From positions 144,613,206-144,677,205 of the forward strand of contig CM075650.1 of the NCBI GenBank assembly GCA_037953625.1: a DNA stretch of 64,000 nt, read 5' to 3'. Source of the stretch: Crotalaria pallida. Taxonomy: Eukaryota > Streptophyta > Magnoliopsida > Fabales > Fabaceae. The first letter of the stretch is position 1. Every line of letters starts with the position of its first letter. Shown here piece after piece: positions 33,253 to 44,884 of the stretch. A program made the position numbers and the translations under genes. Below the pieces are notes generated by a model. It made no database searches. It saw only the letters and a list, made by a program, of their open reading frames with translations, and had not been told where the DNA came from.

Positions 33253-35366
33253 GTACGCGTGACAAAGTTTTTCAGTAGCCTAATCTTTTTTTTAGATAAA
33301 ATTTTCAGTAGCCTAATCAAAACCACAGTTACATTTGTTCTGACGCATTTTCTCCCACTTTTCCACAAATGTGAAAAGCCAACTTGATACTAACATCTAA
33401 CAGGTCTAATTTTTAGTTCTAACTTTGGGCAAATTTTCATCCTCTCCCTCAACAAAAACTAGCTCTTGCATATTCCTAGATCATGACATAAAGTGAAATC
33501 TACTTTAACATCTTTAATAATTATAGTCATCAACCCTTCCCAAAACCAGCCAGTGTAGTGAGCCAAATATATAATTCCGATAAAAGTATAACACAATCAT
33601 GAGAGAAACAGAGAACTGATGGGTTTTTGTTTAAAACTTTTGTTATTGATCTATGCATTCACTATTTAAAAATATATAACGAAGAAAAAAAAAGGGGAAA
33701 AAAAATTGAATTGGGTAATAATACTATACCTTGGGTGCTGTGTGTTCTTTACCACTTTTTGTCCGTACTTTCTCCACTTGTATCCATCATCCAATACATC
33801 AACATCGCTCAAGGTCTTGAAGCAAAACCTAGGCTCCCTCACCTTTCTTCTTGCCTTTATTTTCTTCATCTTCATGGCTGAAACCCCTAGACGATGATGT
33901 TCATCCCTTCCACTACTCCTCTTACCCATCATGCAATCTGCTACTTCTCCCCATGCCCTATATTTAACATTATTATGATAGCCACAATATATAACTAGTT
34001 CATATCTCATTAGATAGATGAGTGGATTGTTTGCACAATATTTTCTGCTGGTTTACAAAATTTAGTGTGCTCATATTAGTGCTACTACCTCAAATTCATA
34101 TATTTGGTTATTTAAGGTTGATACCCATGTTAAGAAATCATTAATTGAAGTAAAGTTTTATTGTATTTTGACTAAAACACCCTTATTTGGGTCTTGCTAG
34201 TTAAGGTTACTAAATGTGGAAAAAATGCAATAACTCAACATTATTTTCTCTCTCGAAAACCACAATAGTTACATTTTCCAACACTTATATGTTATACTTG
34301 ACTGCTTAACAAGGGCACTTGTTAACATTTTCCTATTTGTAATTATGTAGTTATGAGAGAGAAGAAAAAATAGAATTAATAATATTATGATTAATGAAAG
34401 AGAAGAGAATTGAAGAAATGAGTTTGATCATGCCTTGAAATCCTAAAACAACAAAAATTTTGAACCAAAAATAAAATGATTAAACAGCTAAATATAGAGA
34501 ATTGGAGGAAGTAATTTTTTTAATCAAAAGAAAATTCAGTAAAAAAAAGTACAACAAGTACTTCAATTATCCCTTACTGTAAGATCCAAAGAGAGACAAA
34601 AATTCCAACCCAAAACAGCAACAAAGAAGAAAAACAAAAAAAAAGCATCCAAATAATACCAAAAGATTAGTGTTAATTTTATTTTCAACAACATATGGTT
34701 GTAGTTGCATTGAGGCTATTGTGGACGATGCAAGCTAATTATGATTAAAAAGGTCCACAAGCTAATTAATTAATTAATTAATTATTAATGTGTAGACAGT
34801 ATAAAAAACTTTATCACTTGGTCCCTTAACCAATTGGTATCGAGTTCGAACCTTGAGCATGGAGCAACCCCCACTGGGAGATCCCTACCGCTTAGTGCGA
34901 GCTCAGTTGGGTCGGATCAGATGAGTCAGATTTTGCGTAAACCAGATCCGGGTACCGGTTAGTGTAAAAAAAAAAAGTATAAAAAACTTTACACTTATAG
35001 CTAGCAACTAATTTTACGTGATGTGGTGTTAGTTCGCAACTAATTTATGAAGGTTAATTGCAAAATCAAAAGGCTAACATGCATGGGTGGGTGTGAGAAA
35101 ATGAAAATTAAGGTGCAATTTTCTCACCAGGAATTTACACTCGATCTGTTCAAGGAAAGGAGTTGGCCTTCTCCTTCTCCTCCTCCACCTCCCAAGCTAG
35201 AAGTGAGATCTTCACTAGAAGCAGCGGCAGACGAAAGAGAAGGAACTGTTGTGGCACTGAAGGCTCTCAAAGGAGGAAGTGTTAGGTTTGGTGGGAAAGG
35301 AAGGAACCCCATATGCGTAGGGATCTGATGATCTTGCTCTTCAAACAAGCTGTGGTTAGTGGACAT
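28095..35366 (-). CDS. WRKY13: WRKY13-like transcription factor (group IIc), three exons
   Basis: A nuclear DNA-binding factor expected to bind W-box (TTGAC) sites. Exons: 35366-35128, 33957-33730, 28266-28095; all introns GT...AG and phases join (TG|G gives Trp80, AG|A gives Arg156), for 212 residues. The second intron sits at the conserved intron site of WRKY domains, after HPR. Exon 1 is Ser- and Gly-rich; exon 2 has AWGEVADC, a basic KMKKIKARRKVREPRFCF block, and WRKYGQK at 141-147; exon 3 has the C-X4-C-X23-H-X-H zinc site (C161, C166, H190, H192) and ends LSNLFW. The basic block, DVDVLDDGY and the RRM-free short tail match Arabidopsis WRKY13 rather than WRKY12. Known role of that ortholog: stem lignification and flowering time; function here is inferred. 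Start: ATG at 35366, the first in frame; a GTG lies before it. Nothing broken is seen; length is slightly short for the family. Confidence 0.93.
29047..29464. mobile_element. Inverted-repeat MITE in WRKY intron 2
   Basis: Ends TTAGGCAAAATTATTCTTTA and, inverted, TTAGCCTAACCAAAATTATT... share TTAG and AAAATTATT with further matching (TTTATAAAATTTGTTTCTCA on the inverted right arm). Arms about 150 bp, AT-rich. Confidence 0.6.
29688..29728. repeat. (TA)n microsatellite
   Basis: About 20 TA units, within WRKY intron 2. Confidence 0.9.
30087..30385. mobile_element. hAT-like MITE, degenerate
   Basis: Left end AGGGATGGATCCAGAAAT is of the plant hAT type CAGGGGCGGATCCAG; right end carries a decayed inverted copy (CCTCTAAATCCATTCAT). 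The sub-terminal GGGGTCTAT and AGACCCC also pair. Confidence 0.5.
31435..31896. mobile_element. hAT-type non-autonomous element with 8-bp TSD
   Basis: Ends CAGGCCGGGTCCTAA and, inverted, CAGTGCCGGTCCTGA. Flanks GGTGAAGA (31427-31434) and GGTGAAGG (31897-31904) match at 7 of 8 positions, the hAT TSD length. Sub-terminal GGGCCCTAAGGC and GGGCCC-like motifs are shared with the element at 58504-59219. It is about 460 bp, without coding capacity, in WRKY intron 2. Confidence 0.8.
32408..32704. mobile_element. Stowaway-like MITE in WRKY intron 2
   Basis: TA-flanked; ends CTCCCTCGTACTTTAATATA and, inverted, CTCCCTCCGTCCTTTAATATA. Good TIR match. Confidence 0.85.
32872..33040. repeat. Dispersed ~150-bp repeat, copy 1 of 3
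   Basis: Shares AGGGCACTTGTTAAGG, AAAATGCA, TCTCTTTCGAAAAC and a TGTTAGCATTTTCC end with copies at 34190-34334 and 50521-50666. This copy opens with a 12-bp-arm palindrome (TAACAAGTGCCC, TTA loop, at 32881-32907). Confidence 0.75.
33206..33250. repeat. (TA)n microsatellite
   Basis: Long TA run in WRKY intron 2. Confidence 0.9.
34190..34334. repeat. Dispersed ~150-bp repeat, copy 2 of 3, in WRKY intron 1
   Basis: Matches copies 1 and 3 over GTTAAGGTTACTAAATGTGG, TCTCTCGAAAAC, ACATTTTCCAA and the end GGGCACTTGTTAACATTTTC. Confidence 0.75.
34814..34975 (+). mobile_element. SINE with perfect 16-bp TSD, in WRKY intron 1
   Basis: Flanked by AGTATAAAAAACTTTA at 34798-34813 and 34976-34991. tRNA-like head (TTAACCAATTGGTAT, then GAGTTCGAACC as B box), GC-rich body and a 3' A-run. 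It lies 136 bp or more inside intron 1 from the exon 1 donor and is antisense to the WRKY transcript. Confidence 0.9.
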
Positions 35367-35706
35367 CACTACTTCTTTTATTTCTATCTCTCGTTTCTCT
35401 TCTTACTTCTTCTACCTTTGGCTGTAGATAGATAGAAATTATATTATTTCCTTTAAGCTCTACCGAAAGATGATGGAGACGATAAGAAAGAGGACAAGTG
35501 GTTGGTTCCCTTTACAAATAAATAATAGATGATCTTTCTAGGGCAAGAGGGTTTCACTTCTACTTTGATGGCAAAGAGAGGTTATACCAGAAAAAAGTAT
35601 ATCTTATAATAACGTCGCCCAACCAACTTTACTTTTTCTGGTTTGGCTCTCCTTTCTTCAAAATATGTTAGCTAGTTATATTATTTATTTATATTATTCA
35701 TTCTTT

Positions 35707-35886
35707 TTTTTTTTAGGTTTTCGATTCCCAAGTATTACATAGGTACATCTCGATCCGACCCGGGTTATGTGGCTGGCTATGGCATGTGAATTTCTCAATA
35801 TGAATTTTCTGCATCACAAGAAATCAAACCCGAAATTTTGCTTAAGCGAGACCAAGACGTTTACCACTCATCCCAACTCATGTTGG
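35707..35886 (-). mobile_element. SINE with perfect 18-bp TSD, upstream of the WRKY start
   Basis: TSD TTATATTATTCATTCTTT at 35689-35706 and 35887-35904. Minus strand: A box TTGGGATGAGTGGTAAACG, B box GGGTTTGATTTC, body ending GAATCGAAAACCT plus an A-run. It sits about 340 bp upstream of the WRKY ATG, in the same direction as the gene. Confidence 0.9.
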
Positions 35887-36162
35887 TTATATTATTCATT
35901 CTTTATATATATATAACATTAAACATAGAAAAAAATTAATATGTACGCTTTCCTTTTTTATATATCTGTTCCAAAATTAAAGAAAAATAGTTCATATATC
36001 TTTATCTTGTTTAGAAATTCAAGAATATAATAATTGTTATTTATCATGTTACAAAAAATTAATGATTATAAAAAAAATGACATTTGTAAAAAAAAACACA
36101 ATTAATATATTGAAAATCAAATCAATCACTGAACTTCTTTTAAAAGGTATGTTTTTTTTAAG

Positions 36163-36443
36163 TCTTAATTGCATTTTTGGTCTCCCAATTTTGTCAATTT
36201 GGCGAATTTAGTCCTCCTATTTTTAATTTAGCGAATTTAGTAATTTAATTGTTAATTTGTGGCGATTTCAGTCCTTCTATGTCTAACATAAGAACACGTG
36301 TCAGCACATGAAGAATTTCGTTAGACAAAAAAGAACTGAAATCGCCATAAATTGACAATTGAATAATTAAATTCGCAAAATTAAAAATAGAGAAACTAAA
36401 TTCATCAAATTAATAAAATTAGGAGAAAAAATACAATTAATCC
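36163..36443. mobile_element. Inverted-repeat MITE
   Basis: Arms carry TTAATTGCATTTTTGGTCTCC and, inverted, TTAATTGTATTTTTTCTCC, then AATTTTGTCAATTTGGCGAA-like sequence in both orders. Confidence 0.65.
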
Positions 36444-36925
36444 TTTTTACAATAAGTCAAATAAACAGAAACCTAGAGAGTACATTTAGTTTTGGAAGTT
36501 GACATGAATTTGATTTTGGATCCAAAATTTTTGTTATCAATTTTTTTTTTTTTTTTTTTTTGGTTTCAATTTTTGTTATCAATTTTGATGTTGAGAAAGT
36601 TTGACTTTTTGTTTTTGCTTTTATTAGGTAATGACGTAGCTAACAATGCTATTGCAACATGTCTTAGCTTGTTAATCGTTGAAGCGGATAATGATACTAG
36701 TATTAACACGTTATTACTTCCCAAGGCTATTCCAATATATATGTCCTATAAAATAATCGTATTTGAGTGTAACTTTTCCTTCTTTCTTTGAAAATTAATA
36801 CTTATAATTTAACATTTTGCCTGCCCTTAAAAAAATACACATTATTTTACATTTGTGTGAGAGGGGCTTAATTAAAGTTTTATAATTAATAAAAAAGATA
36901 TTTGTAGAGTTAACGAGTGTGTATT

Positions 36926-37103
36926 TTATTTTATTTTTTATTTTTTTTTAATAACCAACGAGGTGTGGTACACCTGACTCGGGACTTTGTCCTCGGTCCG
37001 AAAGGACACGGGTTCGAATCCCACCTCGGCGGTATGAGCCTGTCGCTCCTTTGGGAGTGGTTGTTCTCCTCCGGGCAGTTTGCAGGCTATGACCTGGAGG
37101 CGG
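36926..37103. mobile_element. tRNA-related retroposon-like element
   Basis: GC-rich 130 bp in AT-rich DNA with a strong plus-strand B box (ACGGGTTCGAATCCC at about 37009) and a short stem CGAGGTG/CACCTCG around the tRNA-like part. The T-rich run lies on its left (36924-36950), which would be an A-tail only for a minus-strand element. The 9-bp GTGTGTATT occurs on both sides (36917-36925, 37104-37112) as a possible TSD. Orientation is therefore conflicting. It does not fold into a full tRNA. Confidence 0.5.
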
Positions 37104-37268
37104 GTGTGTATTGATAGCGTAATATCTTTTCTTTTTACTAACTAGTAGCAACACATTACGACTTTTGAGAAGAACTAATTTATAATATTCAATTTTTAGA
37201 AAGAATTCTAGTTAGGAAAGTAAGTCTGATTATGCTTGATGAATTAATCTTCAACTCTTGCAATATAT

Positions 37269-37621
37269 TCCCTCTATACTTTAAATTTTGTCATTTAAGC
37301 TTTTTTTCTTCTTTTTATTCGATAACTTTTGTTCTTTTAAAATTTTAATATAAAATCATTTTTTTTTTTCAATTTTAATCATTCATTCAAACATTTTTTT
37401 ATTTAGCATTAATTATATTCTTATTATCCCTCTCATCCATAAACTACCATACAATAATTGATAAACGCATTTTTAATAAAAATTATACTACGACAATTTT
37501 TTATAAGAATTAAATAAGGATATTTTGAACAATATTTATATATAATTTATAATAATCAACATATCCTTATTATATGTGCAACAACCTTATAAAATACAAA
37601 AGTTAAGGAATAGAGGGACTT
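37269..37621. mobile_element. Stowaway-like MITE
   Basis: Ends TTCCCTCTATACTTTAAATTT and, inverted, AAGTCCCTCTATTCCTTAAC. Confidence 0.6.
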
Positions 37622-37662
37622 TAAGGTGAGAGGATAGCATGTAAAAAGTGAATAAGATTATT

Positions 37663-37832
37663 TGTCTCAAATCATGTCCCAAACCCTGTATTTTCCATAC
37701 AGATTATAATAAACTGAAAAATAACTTCACAACTATTATGACATTTTTGTAATATTTAATAAAATAGGATAGGTTGGGTATATTGGTTTGGAATATGATT
37801 TGGGACAGAAGATCCTGATTTGTAAAAAGCCA
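37663..37832. repeat. Dispersed ~165-bp inverted-end repeat, copy 1 of 2
   Basis: Begins TGTCTCAAATCATGTCCCAA and ends GATTTGGGACAGAAGATCCTG; the interior TATGACATTTTTGTAATATT is shared with the copy at 50208-50365. Confidence 0.7.
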
Positions 37833-40800
37833 AAAAATAATAATTCATCATTCATATGTATTACTTTTATTTAAAAATCATAACTATATATTAATACATG
37901 AAATGTAGATGTATAATATACTAACAATGTAAAAAATCCTCACACCAATAATGCATCATCTATTTTTCTCATATAGTATTTAATTTTGCTGGACATTCAG
38001 TATACATACATGCTGCTTATCAATGTGAGTATGCATATATCAATAAATTATTTGATGATCCGAAATCATTACTAACGGTCCTAAACATCTAAATTGTTGA
38101 TTGGGAATAAATATATACAATTTTAATTTATAAATGCCAAATTAATTTTGGAAGTGTTTGAAATTATTGTTCCAAGATTATCCAATAATTTGTCGCATTT
38201 CAAAATTTAAAATAGGCACTTTAGGTAGGTAGATGTGAGAGGTATATCAATTTGTGTGACAAATCTAATCGTGCAAATGGAGACGTTTTGCTTTGGCCTT
38301 TTTTTTTACACGACTTCTTTATTTATAAAATCTATTTAACATCCAAATTTATATCTTTCTTATATTTTGTATATAAAATAAATATACCTTTCTTATATTT
38401 GCATACACTTTATTAGTTCCAACTTGAAGTATATAAGATAGAAAAATTCTATGCGGCTCCGGTTTTATAATATAATGCACTAGGCAGCTTTAATTTTTTT
38501 TAAAAAAGATTAATGCAGATTTACTTTAATATGTCAATTTTTAATACAAATTTATTCAATATAACTTTTTTATCTATGTCAAAAAATATATAATAAATTT
38601 TTTAATTTACTAGATTAAAAAATAAAACCTGAAGCATGGAAACTCGGAATATAGTAGAAGCTCCCATATAAGATATCCCATGACTCGTTCACATTCACAT
38701 ATAAGATATAAAGTGCCCTGCGAAAATCATTCTTCATAACTAATAGAATAATGTCCATTGGTACTGTTCGTCCTAAAAAGCTTGGAAATTCCGGTTCCTT
38801 TGTGGATAGTGGAATTTCATTGTGGCATAGAAGTCAACAATACAAGACAAATGGCTCAATAGAGATTTCTCTCTTTCTCTCTCTCTTCCCCCTTTTTAAT
38901 AAGCTAGGATAGAGGTTCATCTCTTTGCCCTCAAACATGCATGAAACTTCCATGCAACGCCCCTATCACTATATAGATAATAATTATAATATGGGCAAAA
39001 GGGAAACTTGTTGAGTACACAATAATAGAACGACATATATATACATAATCAAACATAAGTGAAAATTATCATTCACCAATTCGAAGTCCCTATAAAGAAG
39101 TAAAAGAGCGGGCGATCCATATGCATATAGTATACATATTTCACGTTTTACACAATTTCTTTAATATCATTTTATTATAAAGATATCTCTTTAAAGACAT
39201 TATATAGAAAAGAAATATCAAGAGGACAAATGGACAATGATGATAAATCATGGGAGCATATCTATCACACCCTCTCAGCATTGGGGATGAAGATATTGCT
39301 ATCATGAATGAAAGAGGCCCTATTTGACTTATTACAACAAAAAAGCTTGTTGCCTTTTTTCATATGCCTTTTGATATTTAACTTTTTTTAAACTCGAACT
39401 AACCCTCATCCACCCCACCTTTTTTCTCGAATTCCATCAAACCAACCTTATACTATTATTGTCATCTCTTGAATTAATTGTTTAACTAACAATCATGATT
39501 AACTTTATATTTCTTATGCCTAGAAAATATATGATCTGTGTGGACCAATGTGGCCATTGAAGACATAGTTTCTCAACCCGTTTTAAAATTTACCCATAAT
39601 TCAATAATTATGTGTTCTTTGTACTTTATCTGGCGGTTTAACTCGACATAATACTATGATGGGCTTCGTTTGAAGAAATTAATGGATGTAGTAAAAGGTA
39701 GAACTACCGCTGATGAGTAAGAACTCCGATCCTATAGTGAAATGAAATTGATCAGCAACGTAATCAATGAAGAATTAATTACATAAAGCATTGAAGTGTA
39801 TGTCCTTTGTGTTTCTTGTATTCATCATTGTTAAATTTCCAAAATAATTCGCAATCTCTTACAAATTTTGTGATCGTAATTAAGTCACAAAAATGAGTAA
39901 CTACTCTCATGTATAATTTTTTTTGGTAAACTAATGTGATGAGTTCAAGTAAGGTTTGCTTTATGGCTAATTAAATATAAGATGTTAAAAATTATTAAGA
40001 GAATAAGTCTACTATATTTAAAAGTATTAGTAATATTTAATTTTTTAATGTAAACTTATTTTACTTAGCCTCTACTTAAGAAAATCATTTTTGTATTATT
40101 ACTTTGTCAACCAATAAAATTAAGTAAGTGATCAGCAAAAATTATATAGTAACAATTACCAACTATGCCCAATATAGTTGGTATATATGATGGGTTGGTA
40201 AAACATGATGTTTTGATTTGATTATTACCATATATGTATGAAAAATGTTTTGTTGATAAAAAAAAAATCATTTCATTGATCTCTGCATCTTGGAGGAAAT
40301 TAGTTTCAAACTAGCTCTCAGTTGGGAGACAACATTCTCGTCCATACCCAAAAAAAAAAACATATGACAATTAGGCCAAATATTGAATTATGATTATGGT
40401 GAACATTTTTATTTGCTTTACTATGAAGTTAGAATACTGAATAATAAATATTTGTATGTCTTTAATCTATGTTTAAACCCTAAAATATGTAAAATAATAA
40501 ACTCTTTCAAATTTATAAATCGAATTTATGATTAAGTTTACCCAAAAATACAATATTAGGTTAGGTAATATTCAACAATTTTATTAATTTTACAAGCTCC
40601 AATAAGGATTCTCACAACCTTATTTTGCTATGCTCTCATTTTAAAGAAAGACACCAAAAAGTTAATTTGATTAGTATGCCACATCCTTACTTGCAATTTT
40701 TAATAAGCCAAAAGTTGTATTAAATAAGTACATGAGGTACTCAAAATAAATATTACGAAGATAGAGTTTCAAACTACTGCCCTAAAAAGGCAGGTAGATG

Positions 40801-41035
40801 GGTTAATGCGCGAAAAAAAAAGTGGAAATCTATCTCTCAAAGGCATAACCTCAATCGAGGTTTTCTCCCAAAATCGTGTGTTGTTACAATTCTCCACCTT
40901 CTCATTAATCGATGAGGATAGCCATTTAAGACTTGGCTTCTCCCCATTCCCTAAAATCCGTATCTCTCTCTACCATTGAGCCATCCTCACCTCTCCCCCT
41001 ACTGTATTCCCCAACCCCTTACTACTAGGCAAAGC

Positions 41036-41618
41036 ATGTTAATAATTAACATGCATTAATGCATGTAGTGTTAATAGCCATAGATCTGAACTGATGTGTA
41101 ATCAAGGGTTGAGATCTGGGTTGGTTACCTTTTGCCTCTGTAAAGCATAAATTTTTGCTTTGCCATTATGACCTTAAAAGGACGACGACGTTTTGCTTTA
41201 AGCTTTGGGGGCTGGTTAAAAGGACGACAGCATTATGGGTCAATTTTTTGTCAGTGTAGGTGGCGATGGTGCAGTATGCCGCCGCCACCCACACAGTCTT
41301 CCCCATAAGCTCCATCGCATGCCGCCACCTTCTCACCTTCACTCCCCACCACCGCCGTCATAGGACCCGCCACCATCCTCAAGGACGACGTCGTCTGTCT
41401 TGCTGAGCAGATCTGACTCATACCATCGAATGGCTTTAACATAATAAAGATTAAAATGGTCTTTTGATTCAATAATAGTAGTATTATGCAATATAATATG
41501 GAGTCAAGGAGTTTTATGAAAATTTTTAGAAACCGGCCGGTAGCAACTTGGTATAACAAGTGGGAGTCAAACATAACTGATGCATGTTAATACATGTTAA
41601 GTATTAACATGCTTTGCA
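41036..41618. mobile_element. Inverted-repeat element
   Basis: Ends GGCAAAGCATGTTAATAATTA and, inverted, GGCTGCAAAGCATGTTAATAC. The interior is GC-richer with repeated GGACGACG-type motifs and no convincing ORF. Confidence 0.65.
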
Positions 41619-42560
41619 GCCTTTGCCTTACTACTACTATCCAAGTCCCCACATTTGTTGGAATTTTCATAAATTAATATCAATAGAAAATTGCAAGGAA
41701 TTTTAGAATTTCATGATTCTCACAATTAGTCAGTGAGGAAAAGAATATGTACACCTATCCATAGCAATAATCTTGATGTGATGACTTGTTGATAATTGAG
41801 AATTAAACATGATTTCTATTCTTTGGCTTTTTCTTCTATGCTCTGATCATTAGTGATGGAGAAGAAAATCATAGAATAATCCTCATATTAGGAAGAGGAC
41901 CTTGTTCTTATAACATCCCTTCTAAACTGATGCATTCGTCAGGCAACCGTAGTTGCCATTAAAAAATAAACAAACTTCTCCCTTTTACCTAATTAATTTA
42001 TTATTTAGTCCTTCAATATTTAATTATTTAATTATTTATTAGTCTTTTTCATAATAATAAGTTATATGTACCTCACATGAGAACTTAATATATTATAGTA
42101 TTTTGCTTGGCTCATGTGACATTAACCAGCGTTATGAACAAATGATAAGTTAATTAAATTGACATAATGCCCATTGGTACAACTAAATAATTATATACAT
42201 TGAGTACTAAATCATAATTAAGATTAGGAACTAATATGAGTCATGGCAAATTTACATTACTTAATCGATGTATTCTCTTCCATATACCACAAATTAGTCA
42301 TTTTTCTTTACATGATCACTAATTGAGAAGCACATAATTGATCCAACGGCTTTTATGTACTCAAGTCCACTCTGACAAGGTTTGTAAATACCCAAACCCA
42401 AACCAGCTTTTAAAAAGAAGGGGGCGGCCCTACTCCCAAATCGTCCACTTTAATATAATATAAAAATTATAAAATTTACATTACAATAATGGTTAAATAG
42501 TCAAGTTAAACTAACATATTTTGCTAAAGTTATGGTTTAATTTTCATGTTTTTAAATATT

Positions 42561-43218
42561 TTATCCCTTAATAAATTATTTCTTTGTTCCAAAGTAATCC
42601 CTTAAGTTTTTTCTGTTCGAAAATGGTCCCTTAAGTTTACTTTCGTACGTACTAATGGTCCTTCCGTCAATTTTTCGCCAATTTCTCTCTCCTAGCTAGT
42701 CTTCTTCTCCAACGGATTTCTAGGGTTTCAAAAGGGGGTTTTTCAATTTAGGACTATTAAAGGATAAATTACATATGTATGCAAATTTAGAAATGTGATT
42801 AAGATGTTTTTATATATACTGGTTGAAGTGGGTGTCGATGGTTGGTGTTGATGGTGGGGAAGAAAATGTGGAGAGGAAAAAGAAAAAGATAATGGTGTTG
42901 AAAACGAAGAGAAATAAAGGTTGAATAATGTGGTGGTGAGAGGCAACCATTGAGGAATAAGGAGGAGGTAAAAGAAGCAAAAAAAAAAAAAAAACTTGTC
43001 ACAAGATAAAATGGTGTTTTGACCTGAAATCTTGTCGGAGAAGATAAAGGAATAGATTGGGAAAGACAAAAAAAATAGTATTTTAATGTATTTTATGAAA
43101 AAAAAAATAGACGAAGGGACCAACAACGCTAACAAAAGTAAACTTGAAGGATCACTTTTGAACAAAAAACCTTGAGGGACCACTTTCGAACAAAGAAATA
43201 ACTTAGGGGACTAAAGAA
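42561..43218. mobile_element. Inverted-repeat element (MULE/MITE-like)
   Basis: Left TATTTCTTTGTTCC, AGTAATCCCTTAAG, TTCGAAAATGGTCCC are repeated in inverted order at 43120-43215 (GGGACCACTTTCGAACAAAG, AAATAACTTAGGGGAC). Arms about 120 bp. Confidence 0.65.
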
Positions 43219-43399
43219 TTAATTTTGTCATATTTTTAAAACTCTTGAATTTATATTTTATTTGAATTATAATATATTTGATATATTTAATTTTTATAAT
43301 ATCTAAAGATAATTTAAAAAATAAATAAAAACAGTGGAATAGATTACCTGCGGATTTTCCCGAACCCAAACCCAAACCCCATCGGGATGGGGTTGGGTT

Positions 43400-44880
43400 T
43401 TATTTGCTTATACTAGCCTTCTTAAACCCAACTCGAACCCGTCTAGTCGTGATGGGGACGGGGTTAGGATTTGCAATACCCGCCTCAAACTCGCCTTGAT
43501 GCTATGCCTAGTAGATAGACAATAAGACAGGCCGACAGTGCATTCAGGATGGACGATTCGTCGACCGAAAGAGAGATATCGGCCTTTCAATGTAGATAGT
43601 CTATTTTTCATATTATCAATGAGATTCTTCCAATGATCACTTTTCCTTTTATTGATACTAATTGGAATCCCCAAGTATTTCAAAGGCGAGTTATCCATTT
43701 TTCATATAAGATAGGAAGACGTTCTAGCCACATATTCCTTCACCATGTCAATCCCCTCCAGATTGCTCTTCAAAAAATTCACCTTTAAAATAAAATATAA
43801 TTTGAACATTCACAAAATAGCTTTCATTTCAACAATGTTTTCCATTACAACATCACCTATAATTATTATCTGTTTATTGCATCAAATTAATCCCAATACA
43901 ATCATTACCAATCACGTATTGCTGAAAAAATCCTCTTGCCATCGTGCTTGAGACCCCCTGTGACAATAAGAAAAAGAAATGTTGATAAGGGATCATCTTG
44001 GCGTTATCCTCTTTCTAACTTGAAATCTTCGGTTGGGATATCGTTCACCAAAATTTAAAAAGAGGCTAATGTTACACACTCCTTGATCCAAGCACGCCAT
44101 TTTCGGCAAAAACCCATTTTTTTCCATCATGTCAAATAGAAAAGCCCAACACTCTACGAAATCATATGCCTTCTAGAAATCAATTTTAAACATAATACAC
44201 TCTTTTACCCTTCTTCTTACTTCGTCAATCACCTTATTTATGAACAAGACACCATCTAGGATATTCCTTTCTTTTAGAAAAGAGGACCTGGTGTTCTGAA
44301 ATCTCTTTGCACAACACTTGTTTCAACCTATTTGCTAAGAGTTTCGTGATAATTTTGTAAATGAATGATATTAGAGAAATTGGCCCATAATCCTCAATCT
44401 TCAAAGGATTATCAATCTTGAGAACGAGGCAAACAAAAGGCGCATTTGCACCTTTCACCAATCTCCCATTTGTGTGAAATTATTTAATCATTCTAATAAC
44501 ATCGCCCTTGACAAGGTGTCAGAACTCCTTTACAAACTTGAAGTTGAAAACATCGGGATCAAGACTCTTGTTGCTTACACATTCCGAAACAACATATCAT
44601 TATCCAATATCGAGACGTGATTAAAATCAATCTCATCAAGTACTGTTCTACTCCAATGTGTTTCAATGAACATCTTCTGAAAATGGCCTTTGATTCCATT
44701 ATTTGTTTCTTGTATTTCTTCCAAAAGTCTTATGTATGTCCACCACAATCCCATTTATGCTGTTCATTTTTCTATTTGATTTTAAGAGCCAATGAAATTT
44801 TTTTGAATTATATGATGAATCTTCTTCTTGAAACCATTCATTTTGTTCCAGCCTTGTCACGAGTTAAGAACACCCACCCC
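43400..44880 (-). pseudogene. LINE (L1-type) reverse-transcriptase remnant
   Basis: Plant LINE ORF2 motifs appear in the right order on the minus strand: an N-terminal-side stretch (RPF.DGV-like, 44680-44700), FHTNGRLVKG then VLKIDNPLKIEDYGPISLI and ITKLLANRLKQVL (44234-44461; DYRPISLI and ANRLK are RT hallmarks), a KVNFLKS stretch, and PLKYLGIPISINKRKSDHW ... RLSTLKGRYLSFGRRI (43560-43698). Frames change and stops interrupt it. The FADD catalytic block is not clearly visible. Dead copy. Confidence 0.8.
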
Positions 44881-44884
44881 ACGT

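Larger units (their letters stand above)
28267..33729 (-). other. Intron 2 of the WRKY13-like gene, 5.46 kb, transposon-rich
   Basis: Donor AAG|GTATAG and acceptor TTGTAG|AAGC. It contains inverted-repeat elements at 29047-29464, 30087-30385, 31435-31896 and 32408-32704, a MITE fragment near 30867-30945, a repeat at 32872-33040 and long (TA)n runs at 29688-29728 and 33206-33250. Introns at this site are usually a few hundred bases, so most of its length is probably insertions. Confidence 0.85.
35907..43340. other. Intergenic DNA upstream of the WRKY gene
   Basis: No gene found. Contents: MITE at 36163-36443, tRNA-like element at 36926-37103, MITE at 37269-37621, repeat at 37663-37832, inverted-repeat elements at 41036-41618 and 42561-43218. 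The stretch 38650-40960 is anonymous and has no long ORF; 40960-41000 (minus) has an A-box-like GGCTCAATGGTAGAG without a B box. Confidence 0.6.

Noticed and set aside
36958..37040. Functional tRNA gene
   Set aside because: B box is good, but the T stem overlaps the apparent acceptor stem and only three T-stem pairs form; no anticodon arm could be drawn.
39690..39780. Possible hammerhead ribozyme or box C/D snoRNA (CCGCTGATGAGTAAG ... GTGAAATG)
   Set aside because: The CTGATGA and GAAA blocks are present but no stem II pairs between them, and no CTGA D box follows in place, so neither fold is supported.
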